Assembly (NCBI GenBank): GCA_037043235.1
Contig: JAWRVZ010000455.1
Coordinates: 186,001 to 250,000 of the forward strand
Origin: Rhodeus uyekii
Taxonomy: Eukaryota > Chordata > Actinopteri > Cypriniformes > Acheilognathidae
Direction: 5' to 3'
Length of the DNA stretch: 64,000 bases
Shown here one piece after another: positions 11,133-20,773 of this stretch. Every line of letters begins with the position of its first letter. The first letter of the stretch is position 1. Made by a program: the position numbers and the translations under genes. The notes below the pieces were generated by a model. The model was not told where the DNA came from and searched no databases. It saw only the letters and a list, made by a program, of their open reading frames with translations.

Positions 11133-11182
11133 GGCATGATGCAGTGTAATCCCCAAGGTGCGCGGCGTGGAAGTGAGTGACA
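11133..11182 (-). repeat. Residual second Gypsy LTR
   Basis: About 45 bp (GCATGATGCAGTGTAATCCC onward) match the internal part of the intact LTR at 6938-6977, followed by the terminal GTGACA and the CAGAC target duplication. The outer tip survives, the rest of the LTR and all of gag are deleted, so the boundary of the original insertion is still exact. Confidence 0.75.
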
Positions 11183-11619
11183 CAGACATAATAGCTACTT
11201 TCTGAGATTGTGGTCTGATCTGTTTTACCCCAGTGCAGCTCAATGATGTGCTGATCGCCTTTCTGATATTATTTATTTTCTCAGAGAAGAAGGAAGCAAA
11301 CTCACAGCATTTGCTGTCTGAGAGCATTTCACTGGGAATCTGACTTGGGGGATTTGTTAGTCTCTCTACAGTAGCAAAAAGAGTGCGGGTGTTGTTTAAG
11401 TTTCTGTTTATAATATTTGAGAAGAAGGTCTGTCTAGCTTTGCCTAGTTCCACATTGAAAGCATGAAGGTTATCTTTATAGATGTTATAGTGGATTTCAA
11501 GATTTGTCTTTCGCCACATGCGCTCAGCTTTTCTGCATTGTCTTTTCATATTTTGCACTGCTGTTGAATTTCTCCACGGTGCTTTTTGTCTGCCACTTTT
11601 CTTCCTGACTTTCACAGGA
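11183..11619 (-). mobile_element. LINE-A segment 3 (ORF2 linker)
   Basis: Encodes the ORF2 linker between endonuclease and RT (VRKKSGRQKAPWR, NIINRNLNNTRTLFATVERL, EFASFFSEKINNIRKA). It continues from 24402-24895 on its 5' side and into 5849-6821 on its 3' side. The bases at its right edge (ACAGGA, 11614-11619) reappear at 24402-24407, flanking the L2/Penelope insertion. Confidence 0.9.
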
Positions 11620-11623
11620 TAGG

Positions 11624-12276
11624 GTTAGGGATTTTTATGGTTATGCAACGACTCCCCCTGGAGTGACCTACCAGATCTCTCCAGTTTGGTTTAGGGAGAC
11701 CGCAGAGGTGCACTGGCCGACGCATGTTACTTTGTTAGGATTGATCGCCGCCCTCTCTCCTCTCACTATAACCTCAAACGGTGGTTGTAGGTAAAGATCT
11801 AATTATTATCTAACCCCCCTGGTTAGGTTTAGTGTGGAATAGAGAACGCTTGTCTTTTGTTCTATTTAATCATTGACGGGTAGGTTTTAGGTATAACTCT
11901 AATTATTCTATACCCCCCCTGGTTAGGTTTTAGTGTAGAGTAGAGAACGCATGTCTTTTGTTATATGTTAGGGTTAGCGGGTAGGTTTTAGGTATAAATC
12001 TACTTATATATATGACCCCCCTGGTTAGGTTTAGTGTAGAGTAGAGAACGCATGTCTTTTGTTATATGTTAGGGTTCACGGGTAGATTTTAGTTATAAAT
12101 CTACTTATATATATGACCCCCCTGGTTAGGTTTAGTGTAGAGTAGAGAAGAGAAGGCATACCCTTTGTTATATCTAAGTTAGCGGGTAGGTCTTAGGTTT
12201 AGATCTATTCCTCATACCACCCCCCTGGTTAAATTTAGTGTAGAGTAGAGAACGCATGTTCATTGTTATATTTCAT
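11624..12276 (-). repeat. Penelope direct terminal repeat (left copy)
   Basis: About 652 bp in direct orientation and nearly identical to 18962-19614; I see only single-base differences (for example GATCGCCG versus GATCGCTG, and GTTCATTG versus GTTCGTTG). Within it a unit of about 101 bp recurs, marked by CCCCCCTGGTTAGG at about 11814, 11916, 12016, 12117 and 12220. One more unit follows outside the repeat at about 12322. Such 'pseudo-LTRs' are typical of Penelope-like elements. Confidence 0.85.
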
Positions 12277-12862
<586 letters not shown>

Positions 12863-14523
12863 CACAGACATACACAACAAGTGGGAGAACAATTATTTCA
12901 TACACACAATTATTTCCTACACCCGACAATATTTGTTTTCCCCCCAAAAAAGGTACAGGGAGAACCTTTCACTGTAAGAGAACACCTTTTATTTGATTAG
13001 AAACCATTGTATTGTGCATCAGACCGACCCTTTTGCTTTGTTAATATAGAATGTTTAAGAGCATTTTTAATCTGATAGAGACCCATTGTATTTTAGAAGC
13101 AACCCATTATTCTGTTAAATAGAAAACCAATATCCTGTTTTTCTTTTCCTTTAAGCCCACGTCTCCTAAGTAAGAAGAAGGAGGAGTTAATAAAGCTGGG
13201 AGATGTTACAAGGAGCGAGAGAACGAGTGCTGCACATTGTTAGTTGAGAAGGTATTATGATCTTTTTTAGTACTGTGTTACCCTACCCTCCTTATTACTT
13301 TTGTTTTTATCTTCTTTTAACCAAGTTTTATCCCTCCTTGTTTTATAGACACTCTTCAGTAGTGTACCTCAGGATCATCAGGTGTTTCGGCTCTTTAAAC
13401 GCTAGACACCCTCCTCTGAGGCGGCCCACCTGGGGGATCAATCCCAGGTGTGTGTCTCTATAAGTTACTTATTTTACAATGTTTTTTACTTGTTGTTTGC
13501 CCTTATCTTTATTTCACAACCTTGTTATTTTTGTCTTTTATTTCACAACCTTGTTCTTTTTATCTTTTCATTTGTTCATTATTGGCTCCCCTAGAGTCTT
13601 TGTTTCCTTTTTACACACCTTTTAAACCTTTTGTTTGTGTGGCCTTTACCCGCCATTTTGTTAAAACCAGCATGGTCCCCCTCCATTTTGTTTGCCTGTT
13701 ATCACCTTTCATTAAACCTTTACATCCTAACAAAAACACTCGGTTTCCCCCACCTTTGCTTCCCCAACAGTCAGACGCATCACACCAGTTTTAACCAAGC
13801 ACTGTTTATTTATAGATTTACACATTGTTTTCCCCTACCTACCTAACTACATCCAGCCAATGTAGCCCAGGTAGTATACTTTTCCTTTGCAGTTAAACGG
13901 TAAAATCCTTTGTTACTCACCTATTTACTATATCTTTGTCTCTTAATCACCTTGTCCAACAACAATTCGTCCACATTGTCACTACGTTTGATCAGTAGAC
14001 AAAAATCTCCCAATCTCGATGTCCTCTCTACCTTTTTTGCCACCTTTCTCCACCGTGGTGACCCTTCAATCCTTTACCCACAATGCTCTTATGTATGTAA
14101 TTTCGCCCTTAGCCCCTCCCCTAACTCCTCCCCTTGCTCCTCCCTTCTATTTTTCCATTATCTTCATTATTTTTTATTTTTTATTTTTTTTTATTTTTTT
14201 ATTATTATTATTATTTTTTTATTTTTTACTATTTTTTTTATTTTTAACTTTTTACTCCCAAAACAACTTCCTTCTTTACCTGTCTTGATCTACCTCCATA
14301 CATGCAATCCGACGTTTTTAAACCCACCATGCTAATTTTAGCCTAAATTACCTAGAAAGGAGTGAAGTGAGGAGTAAGATGAAAGGGGGTGTTGACGGGG
14401 TTGGTCATACATCCCCCCCGGGACCGTGATTAGCCTCCTCTTACTCCCCACTACTTCGTCCTCTCTCTAATTGGGGACCAAGTAGTGCAGTGCTGTATCA
14501 GTAATCAGTGCTCACCCTCCCTC
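12863..14523 (-). other. PLE 3' untranslated region
   Basis: Non-coding pyrimidine-rich sequence between the RT stop and the microsatellite, with a T-rich tract at 14160-14255. No conserved frame recognised; open frames here are composition artefacts. Confidence 0.5.
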
Positions 14524-16377
14524 TTATCTTACCCTCTCCTGTCTCATGTTTAAACCTTTTGGAACCCATGTGTCCAGTCTGTTTATCCACTCCCTTTCCT
14601 TTCTTATCCTCTTTCCCTCCGTCCACCTTGGGTTGTGTTCTAAGCCCGATATTCTCATGCTCCCCACTCCGTGTTTCATAAAGTGCATCACCATATATCC
14701 CTTATCTCTCTTCCCGTGCTTCACATTGTATCTGTGTCCCCACATCCTTGTTGCCATTGAATTTTTAGACTGCCCTACATATTTCTTCCCGCACTTTCCA
14801 CATGTGATTACATATATGCAGTTGTTCCTTGTTATTGGTATTATTTGTTTCACTCTATATCTCCCTCCCTCCTTCCCCTTCACTCTTGTATTAGCTCTCC
14901 CTCTTGGTTCCTCTTTATCCAGTGGTCTTAATTTGCTCCTTACCAATCTATCACTCAAGTTTTTTCCTCTCTTGTATGCTGCCACCACTCTACATCTATC
15001 CCCCATATCTTTCCCTCCCAACCTTCTCTCAAAGTTCCTCTTCATATTGTCTGCCAACCTCCTATTCGTCTTGGAATAATCCAGCACCAACGGTATTGTC
15101 TTTTTCCCTGCATCTTCCCTTCTCCTCCCCCCTCCCTCTTGTTCTTCCTTTCGAATTTTCCTCAAAAAGCTTCTTGAATATCCCCTCTGCCTCAAAGTGG
15201 TAAACAGTATTCTCTCCGCCTCCTCCCTGTCTTTTTCCCTCGTACAGATCCTCCTGAACCTCAATAATTGGGCCTTCACTATGCCTCTGAACACCGCCCC
15301 ATTGTGATCACTCTTTCTATGAAGAAGTGCATGTGTATCCGTTGGTTTGAAGAACACCTTTGTTTGCAACTGACCCCCTGGTCCGTTCATCACTACTGTG
15401 TCCAAGAAGCTTATCTCCTCCTCCTGTAGTTCCCACTTTAATGTAATTGAATCATGATGGCTATTGAGTGTTTCCATAAACTGCACAAACTCCTCCCTTG
15501 AATGTTCCCATGTCCCCCACACATCATCCAAATACCTGTAATAATTCCCTGGTACCTTCTCACATTTCCTCAAGACCTCCTCCTCCCATACCGCCATGTA
15601 GATGTTCGCATAGGCTGGTGCAAACCGCTTCCCCATTGCTGTTCCTTTTGTCTGCACATACCAGTTTTCGTTAAACACAAAATCATTCTTGGTCAGACTC
15701 ATATACAATAACCTGCTTATGCTCTCCTCCGGTCTCCCCTCCTCCGGGTACCTTGCAAACATTTCCCTTACTGCTGCCAGCCCCCTCTCCGTCTCGATGT
15801 TTGTGTACAAACTATCCACGTCCAACGAGAACAATTTGGCCTCTGGTCCTACCACTATCCCTCTTATTTTGTCCAAAAAGTCATACGTGTCCTTCAGATA
15901 ACTGCTATGCTTATTGGACAGGGGTTTTAAATAGTAGTCTATGAGTTTAGCCACCCCATAGCTTTCGCTCCCACAATCCGATACAATTGGCCTCCCCGGT
16001 GGTACGTCCCCCAACGGCCATGTGTTTCTTGCCTTATGTATTTTGGGTAACAGATAGAACCTCCTTTCTCTCGGTGTGCCCTCCCCCATGATTGCTTCTA
16101 CCTGTCTCTCCGTTAACTGCCCCCCTCTTTTTAGTATCTCCATTTCCTCCGCTATTTGTCCCACCGTTTCCATGTAGATCGGTTTCGTCAGCTCCCTATA
16201 GAATTGTTTGTCCGATAGTTGTCTTATTGCTTCCCTCACATATTGCTCTCTGTCCATAACGACTATGGTGTTTCCCTTATCCGCCGGCTTAATTATTATG
16301 GACTTGTCTCTCATTAACATATTTATGCCTCCCATTCTTCTTCTGTCATGTTCCCTTCCTGTTCCTCTTCCTTGCAT
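14524..16377 (-). CDS. Penelope reverse transcriptase with GIY-YIG endonuclease
   Basis: 617 codons. N-terminal block SIIIKPADKGNTIVVMDR, fingers YLLPKIHK and GRPIVSD, palm motif A FSLDVDSLYTNI (about residue 183), GTAMGKRFAPAYANIYM, catalytic YLDD at 282-285, then ISFLDTVV. The C-terminus has two cysteines (C526, C529) followed by KKYVGQS and an Arg/His region to about 560, the GIY-YIG nickase that cuts the target. The N-terminus overlaps the end of the SGNH ORF by 55 bp in another frame, so the first codons may not be used; the conserved block begins near residue 25. All catalytic motifs are present and the frame is uninterrupted. Confidence 0.9.
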   Translation of the reverse strand: MQGRGTGREHDRRRMGGINMLMRDKSIIIKPADKGNTIVVMDREQYVREAIRQLSDKQFYRELTKPIYMETVGQIAEEMEILKRGGQLTERQVEAIMGEGTPRERRFYLLPKIHKARNTWPLGDVPPGRPIVSDCGSESYGVAKLIDYYLKPLSNKHSSYLKDTYDFLDKIRGIVVGPEAKLFSLDVDSLYTNIETERGLAAVREMFARYPEEGRPEESISRLLYMSLTKNDFVFNENWYVQTKGTAMGKRFAPAYANIYMAVWEEEVLRKCEKVPGNYYRYLDDVWGTWEHSREEFVQFMETLNSHHDSITLKWELQEEEISFLDTVVMNGPGGQLQTKVFFKPTDTHALLHRKSDHNGAVFRGIVKAQLLRFRRICTREKDREEAERILFTTLRQRGYSRSFLRKIRKEEQEGGGRRREDAGKKTIPLVLDYSKTNRRLADNMKRNFERRLGGKDMGDRCRVVAAYKRGKNLSDRLVRSKLRPLDKEEPRGRANTRVKGKEGGRYRVKQIIPITRNNCIYVITCGKCGKKYVGQSKNSMATRMWGHRYNVKHGKRDKGYMVMHFMKHGVGSMRISGLEHNPRWTEGKRIRKEREWINRLDTWVPKGLNMRQERVR

Positions 16378-17681
16378 CTCTGCACCATGTCCCTATCCTC
16401 CTTTATTGTGCCCAGTGTATCTTCTGAAATGAGCTCTCTCCCTGGTTCCCACCCCGTGTTTATCCTAAACGGATCCTTCTTCCACTCTTCTCCTGTGTCT
16501 TCTTTAAAGTAGTCTGCCAACATCAACCTCCTATGGTACTCCGTTACTCCCGTCTCTCTTTCCACCCTCCTATCTTCTTTTCCTCCTCCCTGTTTCCTTG
16601 GTACAAAAGACAAACCATATCCCAAAAGTTTCAGCTGAGTTTTATTTAGTTTTACTTGTCCCGACAGGTTCATCACCGTGTTCAACTGGTGCTCCCCCTT
16701 CCCCCTTAGATTCAATATGTTTAACCAGTGTTTACTTATCTCAACACCCGTGTCCCACGCCCAGTGTATATTGTCTGTCTCTGTTGCAAATCTTGCGTAT
16801 GGTAACGCCGCCATGCTTCTCCCCGTTGCCTCAATAATTTCATTCATCTCTCTTAGGCTCTGTTTGGCCTTCTCTGGTAGGGCGTTCATAAAATTCAGCA
16901 TTGGAATCCTGATCTCTGCTAGGGGGAATACCCGGTCAGCTTGGCCCAACACTCTGCTGAGTAGGGCGTTCGCACTCGCCTTTGGCCTCATCCTATGGTT
17001 TATCCCGAAGGATAGAACAACCTTTCGCACTTGTTCACTCACCGGAGTTTTATGAGTGAGTATATTGAGCACATGCTCCCAGTTTGCCCCCGGATATGAT
17101 ACCACCTGGATCTTCGAATTTGCTACCTCCGGTAATCTAGTCAAATTCGAATCTCCCAACCATAGTACCTCCCTCCTGGGTACCAGCTTCCAAACTTCGT
17201 ATTTGTTGTCATGGTGCTCCTGCCTTTCAAACATTACCTCCCCTACCTCTTCCTCCTCCTGTCCCTCTCCCTCCCCACTCTGTTCTTCCTCCATTTCGTC
17301 TGTATCGCCCTCCACCCCTCTATCCTCTTCCTCTTCCATCCTCTCCTCCTCCTGCCCCTTTTGTCTTTCCCGTATTGTTGTGATTCTCATCCTCCTCGTC
17401 ACCTCTTGTGATAATTCGTCTTCCCTCTGTTGTTTCCTTTTTGCCTCCCTCTCCCTTTCTAATGTCCCTTCCGGTCCCTCCTGTATCATCCCCACCTCCG
17501 ACTCCTCCCCGCCCTCCTCTTGTTGTCCCTCCCGTTGTGCTCCCTCCCCTTGTCCCGGCCCTAACCCCGTAGTTTGTCTTCCTATGCCATCCCTCAAAAA
17601 CACCCTTAGCTCCCCCTGGGCCTCTTTTATAGTGGTTTCTTTTAGTCTCCTTAGGTTCCTCTTTGCCCACTTTGTTGCCAC
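16323..17681 (-). CDS. PLE upstream ORF with SGNH-hydrolase-like domain
   Basis: About 452 codons from a non-ATG position; the real start probably lies further upstream across a frameshift (see 17690-18048). A basic helix is followed by a very Glu/Arg/Gly-rich region (60-150), then an SGNH-like fold: LWLGDSN (176-179, block I), YPGANWEHV (block II), LSFGINHR (block III Asn) and TDNIHW (block V Asp/His). SGNH esterases occur in ORF1 of CR1/L2 LINEs; one ahead of a Penelope RT is less usual. The role is unknown; a lipid- or carbohydrate-ester activity is only inferred. Confidence 0.65.
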   Translation of the reverse strand: MATKWAKRNLRRLKETTIKEAQGELRVFLRDGIGRQTTGLGPGQGEGAQREGQQEEGGEESEVGMIQEGPEGTLEREREAKRKQQREDELSQEVTRRMRITTIRERQKGQEEERMEEEEDRGVEGDTDEMEEEQSGEGEGQEEEEVGEVMFERQEHHDNKYEVWKLVPRREVLWLGDSNLTRLPEVANSKIQVVSYPGANWEHVLNILTHKTPVSEQVRKVVLSFGINHRMRPKASANALLSRVLGQADRVFPLAEIRIPMLNFMNALPEKAKQSLREMNEIIEATGRSMAALPYARFATETDNIHWAWDTGVEISKHWLNILNLRGKGEHQLNTVMNLSGQVKLNKTQLKLLGYGLSFVPRKQGGGKEDRRVERETGVTEYHRRLMLADYFKEDTGEEWKKDPFRINTGWEPGRELISEDTLGTIKEDRDMVQRCKEEEQEGNMTEEEWEA

Positions 17682-17689
17682 CGCAATTG

Positions 17690-18048
17690 CTTCCTCCCCC
17701 CCCTGTTTTATCCATATCTTTGGCCTCCTGTAGTACTCCTGCCTTGACAGTCTTATAGTGGTCCTCTAGGATCCCTAGGCTCCTAACGAGCCATTCTCTT
17801 GAGTTTTCCCCCAGCCGTATGTCCGTCGCCACACTTGGAGCAGATGGTAGTACAAGTCCACTCAACTCCTTAGCTATGCCCCTCAGTCCGGCCGGTCCCG
17901 GATTTGGTCCCACCCTGTATAAATTTTTGATGTGATGGGTGGCCTTAATGTATTTATGGAAGAGTCTTATGAGTGCTTTCTGGACTTCTCTATTCTCCAT
18001 CTTGAATCCTCCGTATTGAATCCTCCGTCCGTCCTTTATCCTGTTCAA
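17690..18048 (-). pseudogene. PLE upstream ORF, N-terminal part in a shifted frame
   Basis: An ATG-led frame (MNRIKDGRR) encodes a helical stretch (FHKYIKATHHIKNLYRVG, WLVRSLGILEDHYKTV) and reaches a run of seven C on the plus strand near 17697-17703. Beyond the run this frame becomes Gly-rich and loses sense, while the next frame over continues sensibly into the 16323-17681 ORF. One protein appears split by a single-base change in a homopolymer, either decay or a sequencing error. Confidence 0.5.
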
Positions 18049-18961
18049 TCATATTGTTATCTATTTCTTATTTTTCATGCTCCTATTAATCTCCTCTCTT
18101 AGTTCCCTGTTCCCCCTCTATACTCACCACTCCTTTCTTTTCCTCTCCCTCCCGGGTTTCTCTTCCTACCTCCTGCTTTTCCGTGGACCTCTCCTGGTCT
18201 TTCCTTCTCCTTCCGTAAAGAGCCCGTGTACCTTTAACATATTGTTATTTTCTATTAGATTCATACCACCGGAACCACCATCCTTCCTCGGCAATTAAGT
18301 CACGAAAGATTCAAGCCGTATCCTGAGGATAAGAAGTCGCAGAACAAAGGCAAAGCACACAGAAGACCCGCATGAGAAAGTACTACGGAACTGAAAAAGA
18401 GGAAGAAGAACCAGAAAAAAGGTTGAGTGTCCAAAAATCTTGTTTTGGGTCTATCCTCGATCTTAATTTGTATTTGTAGCTTTTTCTTTCAGTGTGTTTG
18501 TGACCCCCCCTTTTTTTCCACCAGATCCGACCTACCCTTATCCTGTTTTTCTGTCCCTATGAGTGCTGTTTTTACCCCTCACATCCCTAATGGCTAATTT
18601 CTTATTTTAATCCTTTTAATTATCTTAATTTTCCGTTTGAGAAAACTAAGGGAAGTTTAGAGGAGCCGAAGCCCCCCCAGACCTGGTTTTAGCCTCCTTC
18701 CCCGCACACTCATCTTGTCCCATACCTCATCCGAAAGCATGGGCCAGAACGAGGTGCCACAATTTTAACTAATCACACTCTCATCTCGTCCCATGCCGAA
18801 TCCACGCGCATGCGGCGAAACGAGGTGCTGAATTCTAACCCATATTCCCACTCCACCGCAACCGGATTCCTCAACAGCTGGGGCGAGGTGCTAATCCACC
18901 CAATCTAACTCTTTTATTCAATTGGCTTTTAGCAACCCTCTAGGTCCGATGGCACGGGCTA
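18049..18961 (-). other. PLE 5' untranslated region
   Basis: About 900 bp between the upstream ORF and the right direct repeat. No frame recognised. Three spaced copies of a GAGGTGCTAA- or GAGGTGCCAC-like motif occur at 18750-18895. Confidence 0.45.
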
Positions 18962-19614
18962 GTTAGGGATTTTTATGGTTATGCAACGACTCCCCCTGGA
19001 GTGACCTACCAGATCTCTCCAGTTTGGTTTAGGGAGACCGCAGAGGTGCACTGGCCGACGCATGTTACTTTGTTAGGATTGATCGCTGCCCTCTCTCCTC
19101 TCACTATAACCTCAAACGGTGGTTGTAGGTAAAGATCTAATTATTATCTAACCCCCCTGGTTAGGTTTAGTGTGGAATAGAGAACGCTTGTCTTTTGTTC
19201 TATTTAATCATTGACGGGTAGGTTTTAGGTATAACTCTAATTATTCTATACCCCCCCTGGTTAGGTTTTAGTGTAGAGTAGAGAACGCATGTCTTTTGTT
19301 ATATGTTAGGGTTAGCGGGTAGGTTTTAGGTATAAATCTACTTATATATATGACCCCCCTGGTTAGGTTTAGTGTAGAGTAGAGAACGCATGTCTTTTGT
19401 TATATGTTAGGGTTCACGGGTAGATTTTAGTTATAAATCTACTTATATATATGACCCCCCTGGTTAGGTTTAGTGTAGAGTAGAGAAGAGAAGGCATACC
19501 CTTTGTTATATCTAAGTTAGCGGGTAGGTCTTAGGTTTAGATCTATTCCTCATACCACCCCCCTGGTTAAATTTAGTGTAGAGTAGAGAACGCATGTTCG
19601 TTGTTATATTTCAT
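18962..19614 (-). repeat. Penelope direct terminal repeat (right copy)
   Basis: Direct copy of 11624-12276 with about 101-bp subrepeats at about 19152, 19252, 19352, 19454 and 19557. It is followed at 19616-19635 by AGGGTTAGGGTTAGG, a telomere-like run that also appears at the far left junction (11620-11630). Confidence 0.85.
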
Positions 19615-19771
19615 CATTTTAGGGTTAGGGTTAGGTACCCCTTGGTCGCTAAACGCGTTAGCATTGTGCTATCTTACTGTCCGTGCATACAGCGTTTTTC
19701 TCGCTCGCGCCTTTTTTCCCGACTTCATCAAACAACTGGTCAACAAGTTGGATCAACACACGCGGTGAGTC
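19615..19771 (+). promoter_or_regulatory. L2 5' UTR / presumed internal promoter
   Basis: About 155 bp from the telomere-like run to the ORF1 start. LINE promoters normally lie inside this region; no specific site is recognised. Confidence 0.35.
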
Positions 19772-20641
19772 ATGTCATCTTCTCTCAAAATTGTCACTTG
19801 CACTGCCTGCTTCATGCATAGTCTTTCTGTCTCTGTCAGCTGTGAAGGCTTCACATGTCATAAATGTAGGGACATAATTAGGCTGACAGAGAAGGTTTCA
19901 GAATTAGAGACACGCATCCAAACTTTAATCGAGGATAGTAAGAATGCAAGGGCTTTAGATACTACTTTGGATGCGACTAGCTTAGCAAACCCTGTACATT
20001 GTTCGGTTCCGGCTGTAGAGCCCGTGCAGCAGGGCAACTGGGTGACTGTGAGACGGCATAATCGCGGGTCAAAAAACCACTGTTCCATTCCGATCAGAAC
20101 ATCAAACAGGTTCTCCCCACTCAGTGACGCACCCACTGAGAAACCTGTTGAAAGTGCCCTAGTGATTGGCGATTCTATTACTCGGAATGTGAAAATAGAG
20201 ACTCCAGCCACCATAGTCACATGTTTGCCGGGAGCCAGAGCGCCTGACGTCAAAGCAAATTTAAAAGTGCTGGCTAAGGCTAATCGTAAATATTCTAAGA
20301 TTGTTATTCACGTCGGCGCTAATGATGTCCGACTTCGTCAGTCGGAGATCACTAAAAGTAATATTAAAGAGGTGTGTGAACTCGCAAGTACGATGTCAGG
20401 CACCGTAATTTGCTCTGGCCCTCTCCCTATGCGTAGGAGTGATGAGATGCTTAGCAGATTATCCTCACTCAATGGCTGGATGTCTAAGTGGTGCCCGCGG
20501 AATAACATAGGGTTTATAGACAATTGGAAAAGTTTTTGGGGCAGACCTGACCTGTTGAAAAGAGATGGTATTCATCCCACCTGGGATGGTGCCGCTCTTC
20601 TCTCTAATAATTTGGCATATAGTCTTAGAGCTAAACCTTGA
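19772..20641 (+). CDS. L2 LINE ORF1 with zinc-finger-like start and SGNH esterase domain
   Basis: 289 codons with an ATG in good context. N-terminus: Cys-rich (CTACF...CEGFTCHKC, residues 10-32), then a coiled coil (about 35-65), typical of nucleic-acid-binding LINE ORF1. From 130 on it is an SGNH esterase: GDS at 133-135, the Gly/Asn block HVGANDVR at 180-187, and DGIHPTW with catalytic Asp265 and His268. All catalytic positions are present. It probably coats L2 RNA; the esterase role is unproven. ORF2 opens 132 bp downstream. Confidence 0.9.
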   Translation: MSSSLKIVTCTACFMHSLSVSVSCEGFTCHKCRDIIRLTEKVSELETRIQTLIEDSKNARALDTTLDATSLANPVHCSVPAVEPVQQGNWVTVRRHNRGSKNHCSIPIRTSNRFSPLSDAPTEKPVESALVIGDSITRNVKIETPATIVTCLPGARAPDVKANLKVLAKANRKYSKIVIHVGANDVRLRQSEITKSNIKEVCELASTMSGTVICSGPLPMRRSDEMLSRLSSLNGWMSKWCPRNNIGFIDNWKSFWGRPDLLKRDGIHPTWDGAALLSNNLAYSLRAKP

Positions 20642-20773
20642 CTAACTGGGGTCCAGGTCAGGAAGCAGACAAACTGGCTAAACCGACCGTCTGCTAGCTG
20701 TCTCACGTCACAGAGGTCAGATAAATTCCAACACATAGAGACTCTTTCACCTAGATATCATCCTATAGAGATT

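Larger units (their letters stand above)
6822..11182 (-). mobile_element. Gypsy (chromovirus-type) LTR retrotransposon, internally deleted
   Basis: Minus-strand element flanked by the 5-bp target duplication CAGAC (6817-6821 and 11183-11187) inside LINE-A. It contains one complete LTR (6822-7251), a pol order of protease end, RT, RNase H, integrase, chromodomain, and at the right end only a remnant of the other LTR (about 11133-11182). Gag and most of the protease are missing. A separate 1-kb retroposon sits between integrase and chromodomain. Confidence 0.9.

Noticed and set aside
13257..14335. Plus-strand Phe/Leu-rich open frames
   Set aside because: Composition artefacts of a pyrimidine-rich Penelope UTR, with no conserved motif.
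14546..18298. Plus-strand open frames across the Penelope element
   Set aside because: Antisense shadows of the RT and SGNH ORFs, which hold recognisable motifs on the minus strand.
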